Source: Ahaetulla prasina (taxonomy: Eukaryota; Chordata; Lepidosauria; Squamata; Colubridae). From it: DNA of 64,000 nucleotides. Positions 32,880-44,444 of the stretch are shown piece after piece. Within the stretch, counting starts at the first letter, position 1. Each line of letters begins with the position of its first letter. The stretch is from assembly GCF_028640845.1 (NCBI RefSeq), contig NC_080546.1, positions 80,914,757-80,978,756 on the forward strand, written 5' to 3'. Made by a program: the position numbers and the translations under genes. The notes below the pieces were generated by a model. The model was not told where the DNA came from, did no database searches, and worked only from the letters and a program-made list of their open reading frames with translations.

Positions 32880-34935
32880 GCACGTCTTGCCGAGTCTGTT
32901 TGGGATGAGTTTGACCCTGTGGCTCCCGAGGACGTGGACAGGCTGTTGGGGAGGCTTCACGCCACGACATGTTTACTGGACCCGTGCCCTTCCTGGCTGG
33001 TACTGGCCACTCAGGAGGTGACACGAGGCTGGCTCCAGAGGATTATCAACGCTTCTTTGTTGGAAGGGGTTTTCCCTGCCGCCTTGAAAAAGGCGGTGGT
33101 GAGACCCCTCCTCAAGAAGCCCTCCCTGGACCCAGCTATTTTGGGTAATTATCGTCCAGTCTCCAACCTTCGCTTTGTTGCGAAGGTTGTAGAGAGTGCT
33201 GTGGCGCGATAGCTACCCCAATACCTGGATGAAGATGTCTATCTAGACCCGTTCTAGTCCGGCTTCCGACCCGGATACAGCACGGAGACAGCTTTGGTCG
33301 CATTGGTGGATGATCTCTGGAGGGCCAGGGACAGGGGTTACTCCTCTGCCCTGGTCCTATTAGACCTCTCAGCGGCTTTTGATACCATCGACCATGGTAT
33401 CTTGCTGCGCCGGTTGGGGGGATTGGGAGTGGGAGGCACCGTGTATCGGTGGTTCTCCTCCTATCTCTCCGACCGGTCGCAGACGGTGTTGACAGGGGGG
33501 CAGAGGTCGACCGCGAGGTGCCTCACTTGTGGGGTGCCGCAGGGGTCGATTCTCTCGCCCCTGCTGTTCAACATCTACATGAAGCCGTTGGGTGAGATCA
33601 TCAGTGGCTTCGGGGTGAGATACCAGCAGTACGCTGATGACACCCAGCTGTACTTTTCCACCCCGGGCCACCCCAATGAAGTTGTTGAAGTGCTGTCCCG
33701 GTGTTTGGAAGCCGTACGGGTCTGGATGGGGAGAAACAGGCTCAAGCTTAATCCCTCCAAGACGGAGTGGCTGTGGATGCATCCCGATTCAGTCAGCTGC
33801 AGCCGCAGCTGACTGTTGGAGGCGAGTTATTGGCCCCAAAGGATAGGGTGCGCAACTTAGGTGTCCTCCTGGATGATCGGCTGTCGTTTGAAGATCATTT
33901 GACGGCCGTCTCCAGGAGGGCCTTCCACCAGGTTCGCCTGGTTCGGCAGTTGCGCCCCTTCCTTGATCGGGATGCCTTATGCACAGTCACTCATGCGCTC
34001 GTTACCTCTCGCTTGGATTATTGTAATGCTCTCTACATGGGGCTCCCCTTGAAGTGCACTCGGAGGCTTCAGTTAGTCCAGAATGCAGCTGCGCGGGTGA
34101 TAGAGGGAGCTACGCGTAGCTCCCACGTAACACCGCTCCTGCGCAGACTGCACTGGCTGCCTGTGGTTTTTTTTTTTTTTTTTGTTTACATTATACCCGC
34201 CTTCTCCGAAGACTCAGGGCGGCTTACAGTGTATAAGGCAATAGTCTCATTCTATTTGTATATATTTACAAAGTCAACTTATTGCCCCCCCAACAATCTG
34301 GGTCCTCATTTTACCTACCTTATAAAGGATGGAAGGCTGAGTCAACCTTGGGCCGGGCTCGAACCTGCAGTAATTGCAGGCTTTGTGTTCTTAATAACAG
34401 GCCTTACCAGGCAGAGCTAAACCGGCCCTTTTCCGAGTGCACTTTAAGGTGTTGGTTACGACCTTTAAAGCGCTCCATGGCTTAGGGCCTGGGTACTTAC
34501 GGGACCGCCTGCTGTTACCATATGCCTCCCACCGACCCGTACGCTCTCACAGAGGGACTTCTCAGGGTGCCGTCCGCCAAACAATGTCGGCTGGCGGCCC
34601 CCATGGGAAGGGCCTTCTCTGTGGGGGCTCCCACACTCTGGAACGAGCTTCCCCCGGGTTTACGCCAAATACCTGACCTTCGGACATTCCGTCGCGAACT
34701 GAAGACACATCTTTTCATTCGCGCGGGGCTGGCTTGAATTGAATTTTATTAATTTTAAATTTTTATTAATTAATTTTAAATGGGGTTTTTAGTTTATGCT
34801 ATGTTTTAACTTCTTAGGCTAATTTTAAAATAAGTTTTTTTAATTTGCATTTTAAATTGTATTTTGTATCATCTATTTTATTTTTGCCTGTACACCGCCC
34901 TGAGTCCTTCGGGAGAAGGGCGGTATAAAAATCAA
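32880..34935 (+). mobile_element. L2 LINE with RT, 5' truncated, SINE inserted
   Basis: About 2.05 kb of an L2-clade LINE. The RT begins PVSNLRFVAKVVESAVAR (to 33212) and is followed by in-frame TAG codons at about 33210 and 33256. The core lies in 33294-33812: LVLLDLSAAFDTIDHGIL, GVPQGSILSPLLFNIYMKPL and the catalytic YADDTQLYFS at about 33631-33660. The C-terminal domain runs 33767-34165, where a minus-strand SINE (34167-34431) interrupts after LHWLPVV; it resumes at 34437 and stops at 34735. The 3' end is gagtccttcgggagaagggc and an (AAT)n run to 35020. Two stops, one frameshift near 33790 and the SINE make it inactive. Confidence 0.92.
34167..34431 (-). mobile_element. tRNA-headed SINE nested in the L2
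   Basis: T-run at 34168-34182, then ccgaagactcagggcggctt and the body, ending gcagagctaaaccggccc at 34412-34429. Inserted into the L2 C-terminal domain, so it is younger than that LINE although it shares its 3' end. Confidence 0.9.
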
Positions 34936-34938
34936 ATA

Positions 34939-34939
<1 letters not shown>

Positions 34940-35021
<82 letters not shown>
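34940..35021 (+). repeat. (AAT)n microsatellite
   Basis: About 27 pure AAT units at the L2 tail. Confidence 0.9.
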
Positions 35022-35416
35022 CGTATATACTCGAGTATAAGCCGAGTTTTTCAGCACGTTTTTTGTGCTGAAAAACGCCCCCTCGGCTTATACTCGGGTC
35101 TATACGGCTTATACTCGAGTTTTTTTTTTTTTTTTAAGCCCCTCGGCTTATACTCGAGTATATACGGCTTATACTCGAGTTTTTTTTTTTCTTTTTTTCA
35201 CATTTTACCGGACGGCGCGGGGAAGCCCTGCCGGTGCAGTGAGAGGCGGGCGGGGGCCGCCAGCCTTCTCAGCTGAGGAGGAGGGTTTCCCCAACCGGTA
35301 GGTGCCTCATTTCCCACCCTCGGCTTATACTCGAGTCCCCAGTTTACCCCAGTTTTTGGGGTAAAATTGGGGACCTCGGCTTATACTCGGATCGGCTTAT
35401 ATTCGAGTATATACGG
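35022..35416. mobile_element. MITE with ccgtatatactcgag ends
   Basis: Left terminus accgtatatactcgagtata, right terminus its inverse at about 35397-35416. The interior repeats cggcttatactcgagt several times, giving nested hairpins, plus a GC-rich stretch at 35205-35300. A partial copy is at 56259-56378. The TSD is masked by the surrounding aat repeat. Confidence 0.7.
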
Positions 35417-35585
35417 TAATAATAATAATAACAACATTATTCCAAATTTTATTACTATTGGAAAGGATTTTACATTGAGAGGCTCCATGCAACACATATA
35501 TACCCTAGTTACAATGTAATGCACCTGTTAAAAAGGCTCTGGTCTTATGAAACCAACTGTTTTTGCCACTGAAAAAGTTACTTAC

Positions 35586-35726
35586 CTTTTGCCTATCACT
35601 GTTGGCATCTTTTTCAGAAACTGTGTGGCATTCTTTCAGGCAAGTATGATTCTGGCAATCCAGCCACCTTCCACAGATTCTTTTACAGGAATATGGCCCT
35701 GCAGTATGACACGGCAATGGGTTTAT
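35586..35726 (-). CDS. NFXL1: NFXL1 internal exon (zinc fingers)
   Basis: A 141-bp exon of 47 codons, phase 0 at both ends, with acceptor caatctttcag and donor aag|gtaagt. The translation begins INPLPCHTAGPYSCKRICGR, continues WLDCQNHTCLKECH and ends in a polar stretch DANSDRQK. This is the repeated C-x3-C / NHxC-x-K-x-C-H pattern of NF-X1-type fingers. The first codons (ATA AAC) matter for the microexon: if the microexon is skipped, the upstream AC joins ATAAAC and reads ACA TAA, an immediate stop. Confidence 0.95.
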
Positions 35727-35973
35727 CTGAAAGATTGAGATAATTACTTGAGGGGACACTGTAAACAAGCTTCAGCGTTAATTCTACAAGCTTTCATTCA
35801 AGGCAAAGTGACGCATACCATTTAATCCTCCTTATTTAGGTCATGTTGTTTCAATCATAGATATTCTAAGCAGATTACAACAGTAAAGCCATAATCGTTA
35901 AGGTTGATCACAGTCAGCCAAATGTTTAGACTGGATTTAACATTTTTATCCGCCTACTGAGTCCTTCCTAAGA

Positions 35974-36334
35974 TACAGTGACCAGACGTCCCGCTTTTTA
36001 ATAATTTGTCCCTTGTCCTGCGGCAATTCCAAAAAGTCCCGATTTTTTTTTTGTTTCACTCCCATTCTGGAAATGTGAGGCGGCAACGCAAGAGGAGGAG
36101 GCGGAGAAGGGGGAGTGGCGGAGAAGGGGGCGCGAGAGGGAGGAGAGACGCTGCTTGTCTTCACCCGAGAGGAAGAAAAGAGCCGAGAGGAGAGCCGAGC
36201 CTGCCTGGAAGAGCGAAGAAGCAGCAGCCAGTCCTCCTCCTTCAGGCAGGTGGCAAGACTCAGCGCGCATGCGCAGCCCCCCCACCCCGGTCAATGGTGT
36301 CCCGCTTTGCCATCGCTGAAATCTGGTCACTTTA
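35974..36334. mobile_element. hAT element, cagtgaccaga family
   Basis: A 361-bp element with ends TACAGTGACCAGA and the inverse of TAAAGTGACCAGA. Perfect 8-bp TSD tcctaaga (35966-35973, 36335-36342). The GC-rich purine interior (ggaggaggcggagaag) is the source of overlapping Arg/Glu-rich shadow ORFs. Confidence 0.9.
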
Positions 36335-36536
36335 TCCTAAGAGCAGTTGTTGTTGGGTGATGTTAAAGGTATAATCACATACGGATTGTTCAAAGTATTA
36401 TTATTACTTAATAAACGCTGCCCAACTCCGATAAACTCTAGTACAGTAGAAGGCAACCAATTATTGTGGCACACATTTCATGCAACAATATCGAAAGATA
36501 ACTGGTTCAAATTTTGATAAGGATGCGACTATGGGG

Positions 36537-37062
36537 CCGTGATGGCGAACCTATGGCACGTGGGCCACAGGTGGCATGCAGAGCCCTCTCTGCGGGCACG
36601 CGAGCCCTCACCACAGCTCAGCTCCACCGCGCATGCACATATGCCTCCCGCCAGCCAGCTGATTTTTGGGTCTCTGCCGCACATGTGCGGGACAGGGCGC
36701 ATGTGGGAGACACGTGTGCATGTGCAGGGGGCGGGGGAGCGCGGGGGTTCGCACGCACATACACAGGTGGGCGTGGCACATGTGGGGGGGTCATGTGCAC
36801 ATTGCACTATGGGTTATAAGTGCAGGGAGGCCTACTAGGCCCAAAATGTGCGGGGGGTGGTGCAGCATGCGCCCCCCATGGCCCATTTTTGCTCCCAGGA
36901 GGCTGTATGGAGGCCTACTAGGCCCAAAATGGAACGCGAGGGCACGGGGTGGGTGGGTGTCACACTCATATGCGCAGGGGGGCGTGGGGCATGCATGGGG
37001 TTGCACACGCATTGCATTGTGTCGCTTTCGGCACGCAACAACAAAAAGGTTAGCCATCACTA
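36537..37062. mobile_element. hAT element with gtgatggcgaacc ends
   Basis: Same family as 11301-11933, 526 bp. Flanks ctatgggg and ctatagcg agree at 6 of 8. The interior holds two copies of ggcctactaggcccaaaatg and repeated cgcacaca/gcatgc words. Confidence 0.85.
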
Positions 37063-37307
37063 CTATAGCGTTTCAATGAACTAGATAAACTATTTAGAAC
37101 CATTTCATTGCGGGAACAGAGCAGTGTAAAGAGACAGACTGAATTTTTAAGTCTATCACTCGTTTTCCAAAAATTCTGTTGCTCATGAAAAAATCTTTCA
37201 CCTGAGCTTTTGGAAAAGAATACAAAATGAATTGAATTACTGTAAAAAAAAATCCTTAGGATTTTGAAAGAATGAAAGCTAGATGTTGGCAATAAAAGTT
37301 ACCGAAG

Positions 37308-37579
37308 TCTTTCACTCTGCTTAATGAAATAAGTGGTTTCGTTCTGCTGCTGTTTGAAGCTACATTATTAATCTGATTCTCAGCTCTTTTTCTTTGACCA
37401 CTAAATCCTTTTTCAGTCAGATAATAATAATAATAACAACAACAACAACAACAACAATAATAATATCTGACTGAAAAAGGATTTACTGGTCAAAGAAAAA
37501 GAGCTGAGAATCAGATTAATAATGTAGCTTCAAATAGCAGCAGAACGAAACCACTTATTTCATTAAGCAGAGTGGAAGA
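37308..37579. repeat. Near-perfect inverted repeat with trinucleotide loop
   Basis: Arms of 116 bp (37308-37423 and 37464-37579) differ at about three positions. The 40-bp spacer is (AAT)/(AAC)n. No family match elsewhere in the window, and no coding content. Confidence 0.92.
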
Positions 37580-38132
37580 TATAAGTATTCATTTTCCTAT
37601 TTCCTTCTGAAGTTGATCACCATGATAGGCAGTACTTATTGGACAACTACACTTATGAACGTAATAGGATTGTGATGCTCATTTGGTTTTGGAATGTTAG
37701 TGATACAAGCATCATTAAAATAAACTGCATAATGCTAGATTCAAATTCTTTATTATAAAAATCTAAAATCACGGATAGGCGGTGTAAACTATTATGCAAG
37801 TTCATTTATGAAGATGTTGAAGAGTCCTAGGCCCAAGACAGAATTTTGAGTGCTCCTCCGCATACTTCCCTCCCTGTAGTTATTATTCCATTAAGGACTA
37901 TATGCTGAATATGGTTGGTCATCAACATTTCACTATTCCATGTAAAGATCTGGAAGAGTGATTATATTTCAGAATTCTTATAAAAATAATCTGAAGACAA
38001 GAGTAGGAAAAAACCAGAGATAGACACCAACCAAAGTTATTAAATACAGAGGAGGCTTATGAAGACAGCCGCCAATAGGAATTCTAATCATGCTAGAGAT
38101 CAAATGCTGATGTGAGAAGGAATAAGGAAGAG
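37580..38132. other. NFXL1 intron, unique part
   Basis: About 550 bp without recognised features, except an MITE-like AT tract. Confidence 0.45.
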
Positions 38133-38393
38133 GGCCTCTGGTGGCTCAACAGACTAAGTCTGTCTGTTATTAACACAGCTGCCTGCAATTACTGCAAGTT
38201 CAAGTCCCATCAGGCCCAAGGTTGACTCAGCCTTCCATCCTTTATAAGGTAGGTAAAATGAGGACCCAGATTGTTGGGGGCAATAAAGTTGACTTTGTAT
38301 ATAATATACAAATGGATGAAGACTATTGCTTAACACATTGTAAGCCGCCCTGAGTCTTCGGAGAAGGGCGGGATATAAATTCAAATAAAAAAA
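38133..38393 (+). mobile_element. tRNA-headed SINE with L2-like tail
   Basis: Complete copy: cctctggtggctcaacagac head, ttcggagaagggcgggatat 3' end and A-rich tail. Confidence 0.88.
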
Positions 38394-38523
38394 AAGAAGA
38401 GAAGGAAAGGAAAGGACAACATATACATGGAAAAAAGAAATATAAATGCCAGGAGCCTATTCAGAATATTAAGCAGGAAGAGATAGTCTCTATTAACATA
38501 TGTATGCCTGAATCAGCTATGCC

Positions 38524-38524
<1 letters not shown>

Positions 38525-38580
<56 letters not shown>

Positions 38581-38620
38581 CATCCATCCATCCATCCATC
38601 CATCCATCCATCTATCTATC
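38525..38620 (+). repeat. (CTAT)n/(CATC)n microsatellite
   Basis: About 13 tatc units followed by eight catc units and a few more tatc units. Confidence 0.92.
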
Positions 38621-38624
38621 GTCT

Positions 38625-39056
38625 GTCTGAATTTTACCTGGAAATTTTGTATTCTGATTTTTCTCTTAATACAAAAAAGTAATATTACTATAACTTCCAG
38701 AGTTTCGTAAAGTTCTCTCCCTCCCAGCATTTGGAAAGACAATTTTACTTTGTTGGTCTTTCAACTCTAATTAAATGTTCATTGGCATTATTGCCTTATA
38801 AATGGACAAGTTACAACAACAATAAAACGATGGCCTCCATTGGCCATGAAAATATAATGCAGTAAAATTTTAAGAGCAGATTGACCAAAAAAGGGTGGAA
38901 CTGTCTTAATCTTTTCATAATTTCTAAAATGCGCTGAAATACATGTTGAAAGATTTCGTTCAAAATTACTGACCCCCTTTCATCTTCTGACATTTTAAAT
39001 GGACATTTCTGTACAACATGCTCTAGTCTGCTGCATTTGTGCATAATTTTTACTAC
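38625..39056. other. NFXL1 intron, unique part
   Basis: About 430 bp with no recognised feature. Confidence 0.5.
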
Positions 39057-39565
39057 AGGTAGTCCTCGATGTATAACAGTTCATTTAGTGACCATTCAAA
39101 GGTACACTGGCACAGAAAATAATGACTTATGACCAGTGGTGAAATCCAAATTTTTTTCACTACCGGTTCTGTGGGCGTGGCTTAGCGGGCATGGTGTGGC
39201 TTGGTGGGTGTGGCTTGGTGGGCGTGGCAGGGGAAGGATACTGCAAAACCCCCATTCTCATCCCACTCCTGGGGGAAGGCTATTGCAAAATCCCCATTCC
39301 CATCCCACTCTAGGGCCAGCCAGAGGTGGAATTTCCCAGTTCTCCAAACTACTCAAAATTTCCGCTACCGGTTCTCCAGAACCTGTCAGAACCTGCTGGA
39401 TTTTCACCCCTGCTTATGACCATTTTTCACACTCATGATTGGTTACTTGATTTACAGTCGGACACTTGACAATTGACGCACGTTTATGATGGTTGCTGTG
39501 TCCCAGGGTCATGTAGCAACATAAATGTAGGGCTCAATTTTGGTCGTAAGGTGAGGACTACCTTT
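39057..39565 (+). repeat. TIR repeat (gtcctcgacttac family) split by a hAT
   Basis: Left end caggtagtcctcgatgtata, right end gtaaggtgaggactacct, with the hAT at 39134-39412 inside. Confidence 0.8.
39134..39412. mobile_element. hAT element, cagtggtgaaatcc family
   Basis: A 279-bp element with ends CAGTGGTGAAATCC and the inverse of CAGGGGTGAAAATCC. Perfect 8-bp TSD cttatgac (39126-39133, 39413-39420). Confidence 0.93.
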
Positions 39566-40434
39566 ATAGTGAATATTTTGGTACAATAGTTTTCTTCTGT
39601 GACACATCCCACTCCCAACTGTTAATGTCCACCTCCACTCGTATCCACCTGAAAAAAGTGAGCCCAAAAGCTTTTGTACTGATCTTTCCAGACATCACAT
39701 CATCTGCAAATACCAGCCTACTGGAAAGTTGAGAAATAAGAGCATCAATCTACACTCCTGAAACATAATCCACACTTGTTCTAAATTAACAATCTATGCC
39801 AGATGTTCTAGTCTGTTATTAATGGCATTTCCCCCCCCCAAACCTGAGCGATCTGAATACAGGCCGTTGTTAAGGTATTTCTTACTAACCAACGTCCGTT
39901 TTTATGGATATTATTATGATTAAATTAGCCTTAACAGTTTACATTCCTGCCAGTCTACATGTTTTCTAAAATATACATACATCGGAACGAGACATCTTGT
40001 GTAATCACCGAAAGCATAACATTTTGTACTAATTTTCTTCAGACCTCCCTATCGTTTTGTTTTTTTTAAATCCCCTGTTGTTTTGCAATAAGAAATTATA
40101 CTTAGATGACTGGCTGATTACAGCCTTACGGAATTCAGTTCATCAAAATAATCCCTTTTTACTGAAGGACACCGATCGTTATTTTACTCTCAAAATTCAA
40201 AAACTGAAACAGGTTAAGTTTAAATGTTTCCTTAAAGTTGTAGCGTGTACATGCTGGTGAATTTTTAATATATTGAATTGGGAACTGGGTTTTTTCGCTA
40301 AGTTTTGGGAAGTGGTGTAACCCATCTTAACAGATTCTCAGAAATACACACTTCAAGGTTGGTAAGGGGAGAAAAGGAACAAGCTAGAAAGTAGCTGGGA
40401 AGATCAGAGGTGTCGATTCTCCACAATCCAGTAG
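39566..40434. other. NFXL1 intron, unique part
   Basis: About 870 bp without recurring repeats or coding signal. Confidence 0.5.
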
Positions 40435-40438
40435 GTCA

Positions 40439-40560
40439 GGGGCGTCAAACTCACGGCGTCATGTGACCTATCGTGACATTTTTTCCTTTGCTAAACCAGG
40501 CATGGGCGTGGCCAGCACATGACGCATCCAGCCTGCGGGCCGCGAGTTTGACAGCTCTGC
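40439..40560. mobile_element. Short hAT-like MITE
   Basis: Ends caggggcgtcaaactcacgg and gcgagtttgacagctctg are imperfect inverted repeats; CAG/CTG termini suggest hAT. No TSD was found. Confidence 0.55.
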
Positions 40561-41046
40561 CAAACAGCACTAGGTTGTTATAATCATGTACTGTTAAGTT
40601 GTACTGTGTGTCTGGCAACCTTTTTTATTTACAGCACGAGATAAATAAATTTATTACTACTATTTAATATTAAAGCCACTCTTCTGGTCACAATGTGCTA
40701 TTAGATAGAAAAGTGGTATCAGTCACATAGAGAAAGCAAAAGAAATACTTGGTCAAACAATTAAACTATAGAAGACTTTCTGCTACGAACATCCAACAAC
40801 GTCCCTTTCCATGCCTGGAAAGAATAATATGCAAGGAATGTTTTGAAGTGCTACAATCTTCTCCTTAACTGACTCTTAAAAATAATTATTTCCGCTAAAA
40901 ATAAAAACTTTCAGGAATTAAAAACGCTACCGTATTTTATGGAATATTAGTAAATTAGAAAGAGATAATCCAAGAAAAATTAGCAGAAAAATTAACCATT
41001 ACAACCGAACGTGTGAATCCTGTCTCTGGTATTAAATTAAATTTAA
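40561..41046. other. NFXL1 intron, unique part
   Basis: About 490 bp, nothing recognised. Confidence 0.5.
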
Positions 41047-41133
41047 AAAAAGGAATAGAGTGACATGATAGCAGTGTTTCAGCACTTGAGTCTGTAACAG
41101 AGAAGAGAGGGTCTGTCAATCTATTCTCCAAAG

Positions 41134-41327
41134 CAGGGGTCACCAACTTTTCGGATTTCAGGGACCAATAAATTCATAATTTTAAATCCTATGGAGCACT
41201 AATATGATTTTTTTTTTAAAAAATAGTATTTAGTGCAATATAAAAAATGCAAATAATTTTTCTGTGGACCACCAACATTTTCTCATGGACCAGCAGTGGT
41301 CCATGGACCACTGGTTGGTGACCACTG
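41134..41327. mobile_element. hAT element, caggggtcaccaac family
   Basis: A 194-bp element with ends CAGGGGTCACCAACTTTT and the inverse of CAGTGGTCACCAACC. Perfect 8-bp TSD ctccaaag (41126-41133, 41328-41335), which is CR1 sequence. Confidence 0.95.
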
Positions 41328-41423
41328 CTCCAAAGGACCTGAGCACAGAGCAAGAACTAACAGGTGAATATTCTATTTCTAAGAAATTCAACCTAGAACT
41401 AAGGAGAAATTTCCTAACGATGA

Positions 41424-42580
41424 GAATAACGATGAGCCTTTATTGTCATTGTACATCATGTCTAGAACGAAATTGGTTTTAGCCTCACGGGTGCAATCCA
41501 TGACAAAAAAAGACAAACAACATAAATAGTATAAAGAATAATCCCTATGCAAGTAATTAGGGGGAAAGAAACAAAAAGAAAAACTAGTCATATGTTTCCT
41601 GGTGTGCGTGGAGTGACTGTGGTTGCGTTTAAGAGTCTGACAGCCCAAGGATAGAAACTATTTTTAAACCTATTTGTTCAGCTGACTATGCTTCGATGTC
41701 TTCTGCCTGATGGTAGAAGTGCGAAGAGACACTGACCAGGGTGTGAATCATCTCTGAGTATCTTCCTTACTCTGCTAAAGCAGCGAGACCTGGCGATGTC
41801 ATCCAGTGGTGTTACAGGGCAACCTGTCGTGTCCCACTCCTCCGCTGATGGCCGGGTCAGGGAAATCCGAATCAGGCGTGCCACTGTAGCTCTGCCAAAG
41901 TCCTAGCAAAGTCCTCAGGGCAGGCAGGAGACCAGAAAGTGACTTCAGCAAGATATGTTTAGACTTTGCCTGACTCAGAGAATGCCAGAAAGCAGATCCT
42001 TTATATAGGCCATGGGGTGTGGCTCCATGACTCAGCACTTATCCAGGCCTGCCCCTCCCTTCCTTCTGTTGCCTCCGCCTATCAAGTCTTCTGACGCAAG
42101 GGTCACTCCAGTCTGCAGCTGTTGGCAATTGACCTCCCTCAGGCTCACATGCTGTGGAGGAGGGGGAGGAGTCTAGTTGCTCCGTTTGCCTGGGCATGGA
42201 GCCAGAACTGGGGGCTGGAGGTATTTCCTCCTCTTCAGCCTGTCTGGGCATGGAGCCAGGGCTGGGGCCGGGAGGCATACTAGGACATTCCTCCGTGTTC
42301 GGAAGCAGATAAGAAGGCCCCGGCTGCGGTGAGATCGGACGAGACACAACACAACCAATGGTTTCTTGTGCCAAATTGATCGTTCTCTGTCCAGGGTATG
42401 TCTGTCCACAGCAGTTAAACCAGCGCACCATATCGTAATGCAGTATGTGAGTACACTTTTTATCGTGGACTGATAGAAAGAGGTCATCAGCCATTGTTCC
42501 ACCTGATTTTTTCGCAGGACTCTGAGGAAATGAAGTCTCTGTGGGGCCTTCCAAATCACCAGGGATGTGTTGTTTTTCCA
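41424..42580 (-). mobile_element. Rex1-like LINE 3' fragment, split by a solo LTR
   Basis: On the minus strand 42360-42559 encodes TIKSVLTYCITIWCAGLTAV, an RT-thumb region of CR1-related LINEs. The 3' end near 41424 reads tttattgtcattgtacatca on the plus strand, a terminus I associate with Rex1/Babar elements. It is interrupted at 41825-42351. Confidence 0.65.
41825..42351 (-). mobile_element. Solo LTR, family 3
   Basis: A 527-bp LTR, minus strand, ends TGTTGTGTC...GACACGACA. Perfect 5-bp TSD caacc (41820-41824, 42352-42356). A TATA-like cctatataaagg lies on the minus strand at about 42000. The first bases match the partial LTR at 63935-64000. Confidence 0.92.
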
Positions 42581-42845
42581 GTTAATCAGTGGAATAGCTT
42601 GCCTCCAGCAACAGTGGGTGATCCATTACTGGAGGTTTTCAAGATTAGACTGGACAACTATTTGTCCAAAAAGGTAAAGGGTTTCCTGCTCAAACAGAGG
42701 ATTAGACTAGAAGATCTCCAAGATCCCTTCCTAGCCTGCTATTCTATGTTCTATGCTCTAGAACAGGGGTAGTCAACCTTTTTATACCTACCGCCCACTT
42801 TTGTATCTCTGTTAGTAGTAAAATTTTCTAACCACCCACCGGTTC

Positions 42846-43453
42846 TATGGATATATCATTGGTTCAGGTTTTCTTAGGCCTCACAGCCGGGAGAACTTGA
42901 TTTGACCTTTTTCAGTGCTACATGACAGACATGATTAATAGTCTTTCCCTGAATTAGGTTTCTATTCCGCCTAACCTCCCCTGAGTTAGATGCATAGTTT
43001 TGCTCTCCCTGATTTGGGCCCCTACCTTTCCCTGAGCTAGTTTTACATTCCTTAAGTTGAGTTTCTATTCAGGTAAAACGCATGATTTCCTGAAAAACAC
43101 GTGGTATTTTGCTAATACGTATACTCTAAACGCTTGCTGATTGGTATAGCTAAGTTTCTATATGCTAATTCCCTCATTGCTGTAATTACCCCTCCCTGCT
43201 AAAACTGCATAATAAAAGAGACTGTTGCGATCTAAGGGGGATCTTTTTACAACATCTCTTTTTACAACCCTTTCTTCGTGCTATCTCATTTTGAAGAACT
43301 CCTGGTGTGGTGTCTTTTATTTGGCTTCTTTCGTCCTTGCGAGGACCCACTAAATTGTCTCAGCGAGGGCTGAGACCCGTTCCTGCGGGAACCCAGGACA
43401 ACATTAACAGGGAACCTAGGACAACAAATAATTGTTGCAGACCAACAGCAACA
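42846..43453 (+). mobile_element. ERV 5' LTR
   Basis: A 608-bp LTR from tatggatatatcattgg to ccaacagcaaca. A polyadenylation-type AATAAA lies at 43211-43216. It differs from the 3' LTR by about 11 substitutions and one indel by eye, about 2%. It is bounded on the outside by TSD cggttc (42840-42845). Confidence 0.93.
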
Positions 43454-43455
43454 TC

Positions 43456-43473
43456 TGGGGGCTCGTCCTGACC
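43456..43473 (+). promoter_or_regulatory. ERV primer binding site, tRNA-Pro-like
   Basis: tgggggctcgtcc starts 2 bp inside the 5' LTR, in the position and with the sequence of a proline-tRNA (UGG) primer site; the last bases (tgacc) diverge from a full 18-base match. Confidence 0.8.
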
Positions 43474-43601
43474 TGTTGTGTTGTCCAGAGGCGTGATCGT
43501 TGTCTAGCGGTGCGTCACCTTCACCCTCATTGCTTACCCGTCCGGGACGCGACACATGCATACGTAAGTAATGAGCTCCTCGAACTCGAAAGTCTCATCA
43601 T

Positions 43602-44444
43602 GGCATAGGAATGAGCTTTACTCTCTGGTGAAGAAGGCTAATTGTTTGCAAAAAGTTAATGGCACCACTGTCTATCCTCTTTCTAAGAAATCTCTTACCT
43701 CTTCTCTATCCTAATTCTCCTACTGATTCGCCTGCTCCGCTCTCTTCTACTACGGATGAAAAAGTCTCTCCACCTCCGTATGAATCTTCTTCTGTCTCTG
43801 TAGCTGCCTCTGCTCCCCCTGCAGACACAGCTCTTTCTCCTTCTGCAGCGTCTCCCCCCCCTTCGGAGGATACAGACTTAGCTGCAGGCACTCTCTCTGC
43901 CTTGGTTGCTCTTTCTTCTCTTTCTCTAAGAACTGAACCCCCGATATCGGCTTACCCTTTAAACCTCAATCCAGCAGGAGGAGGACAGCCGATACATGAC
44001 AACATCAATGTACGGGTGCTTAAAAATTTAAAAGAAGCTGTTACTTCCTACGGCATTCACTCTCCTTTAGTTCCTATGTCTGCTCATTCCTTTCCCTCCT
44101 CCTCCCTTTCCCCCCACTCTGAACCTTCAAAGCATATTGAGCTAGAAAGCGTATTGTACCAAATGCCTGTTTCTTCCATCCCTGCTTTGAAAACTGCCTC
44201 CTTTCCCCTGCCTGCCTCCCTTCCCCCAGAGCACCCCTCCCTTTCCCCCATGGGTGATCAGCAACTGATTTGGTTTAATTGCTTCTCTATATCTGGAAAC
44301 AATCTGGAAAAGAATTTGCTCACAGCGACTACATGGGAAACATTGGGAACTTTTTTCCATGAAAGTCCAAGAGCCCCTGTAAAAATTTTGTCCATCTGGC
44401 ACATGATCCTTGAATGCCTCATTTTACTTGCAGACGTCACTTAG
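43602..44444 (+). pseudogene. ERV gag remnant
   Basis: A matrix-like stretch is readable from about 43602 (NELYSLVKKANCLQKVNG) in one frame. The frame then shifts, and an open frame of 261 codons runs 43659-44444. The latter is Pro/Ser-rich with a PPPY late-domain motif at residues 38-41, and near residues 118-140 resembles the start of a capsid domain (VLKNLKEAVTSYGIHSPLV), closest in style to betaretroviral capsids. Most of capsid and all of nucleocapsid are absent: there is no CCHC zinc knuckle. Gag would assemble particles in an intact virus; this copy cannot. Frame break and deletion are seen directly; the class is inference. Confidence 0.75.

Larger units (their letters stand above)
41047..42763 (+). 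mobile_element. CR1 LINE 3' end split by three later insertions
   Basis: CR1 pieces at 41047-41133 (gtgacatgatagcagtgttt), 41328-41423 (ctagaactaaggagaaattt) and 42581-42763 (ttaatcagtggaatagcttg to the tail ctattctatgttctatgctc) form one old copy. It was broken by a hAT (41134-41327) and by a minus-strand LINE that itself holds a solo LTR. Confidence 0.85.

Noticed and set aside
36006..37084. Several overlapping 60-137-codon frames on both strands
   Set aside because: GC-rich interiors of two hAT elements; all frames are open because stop codons are rare there.
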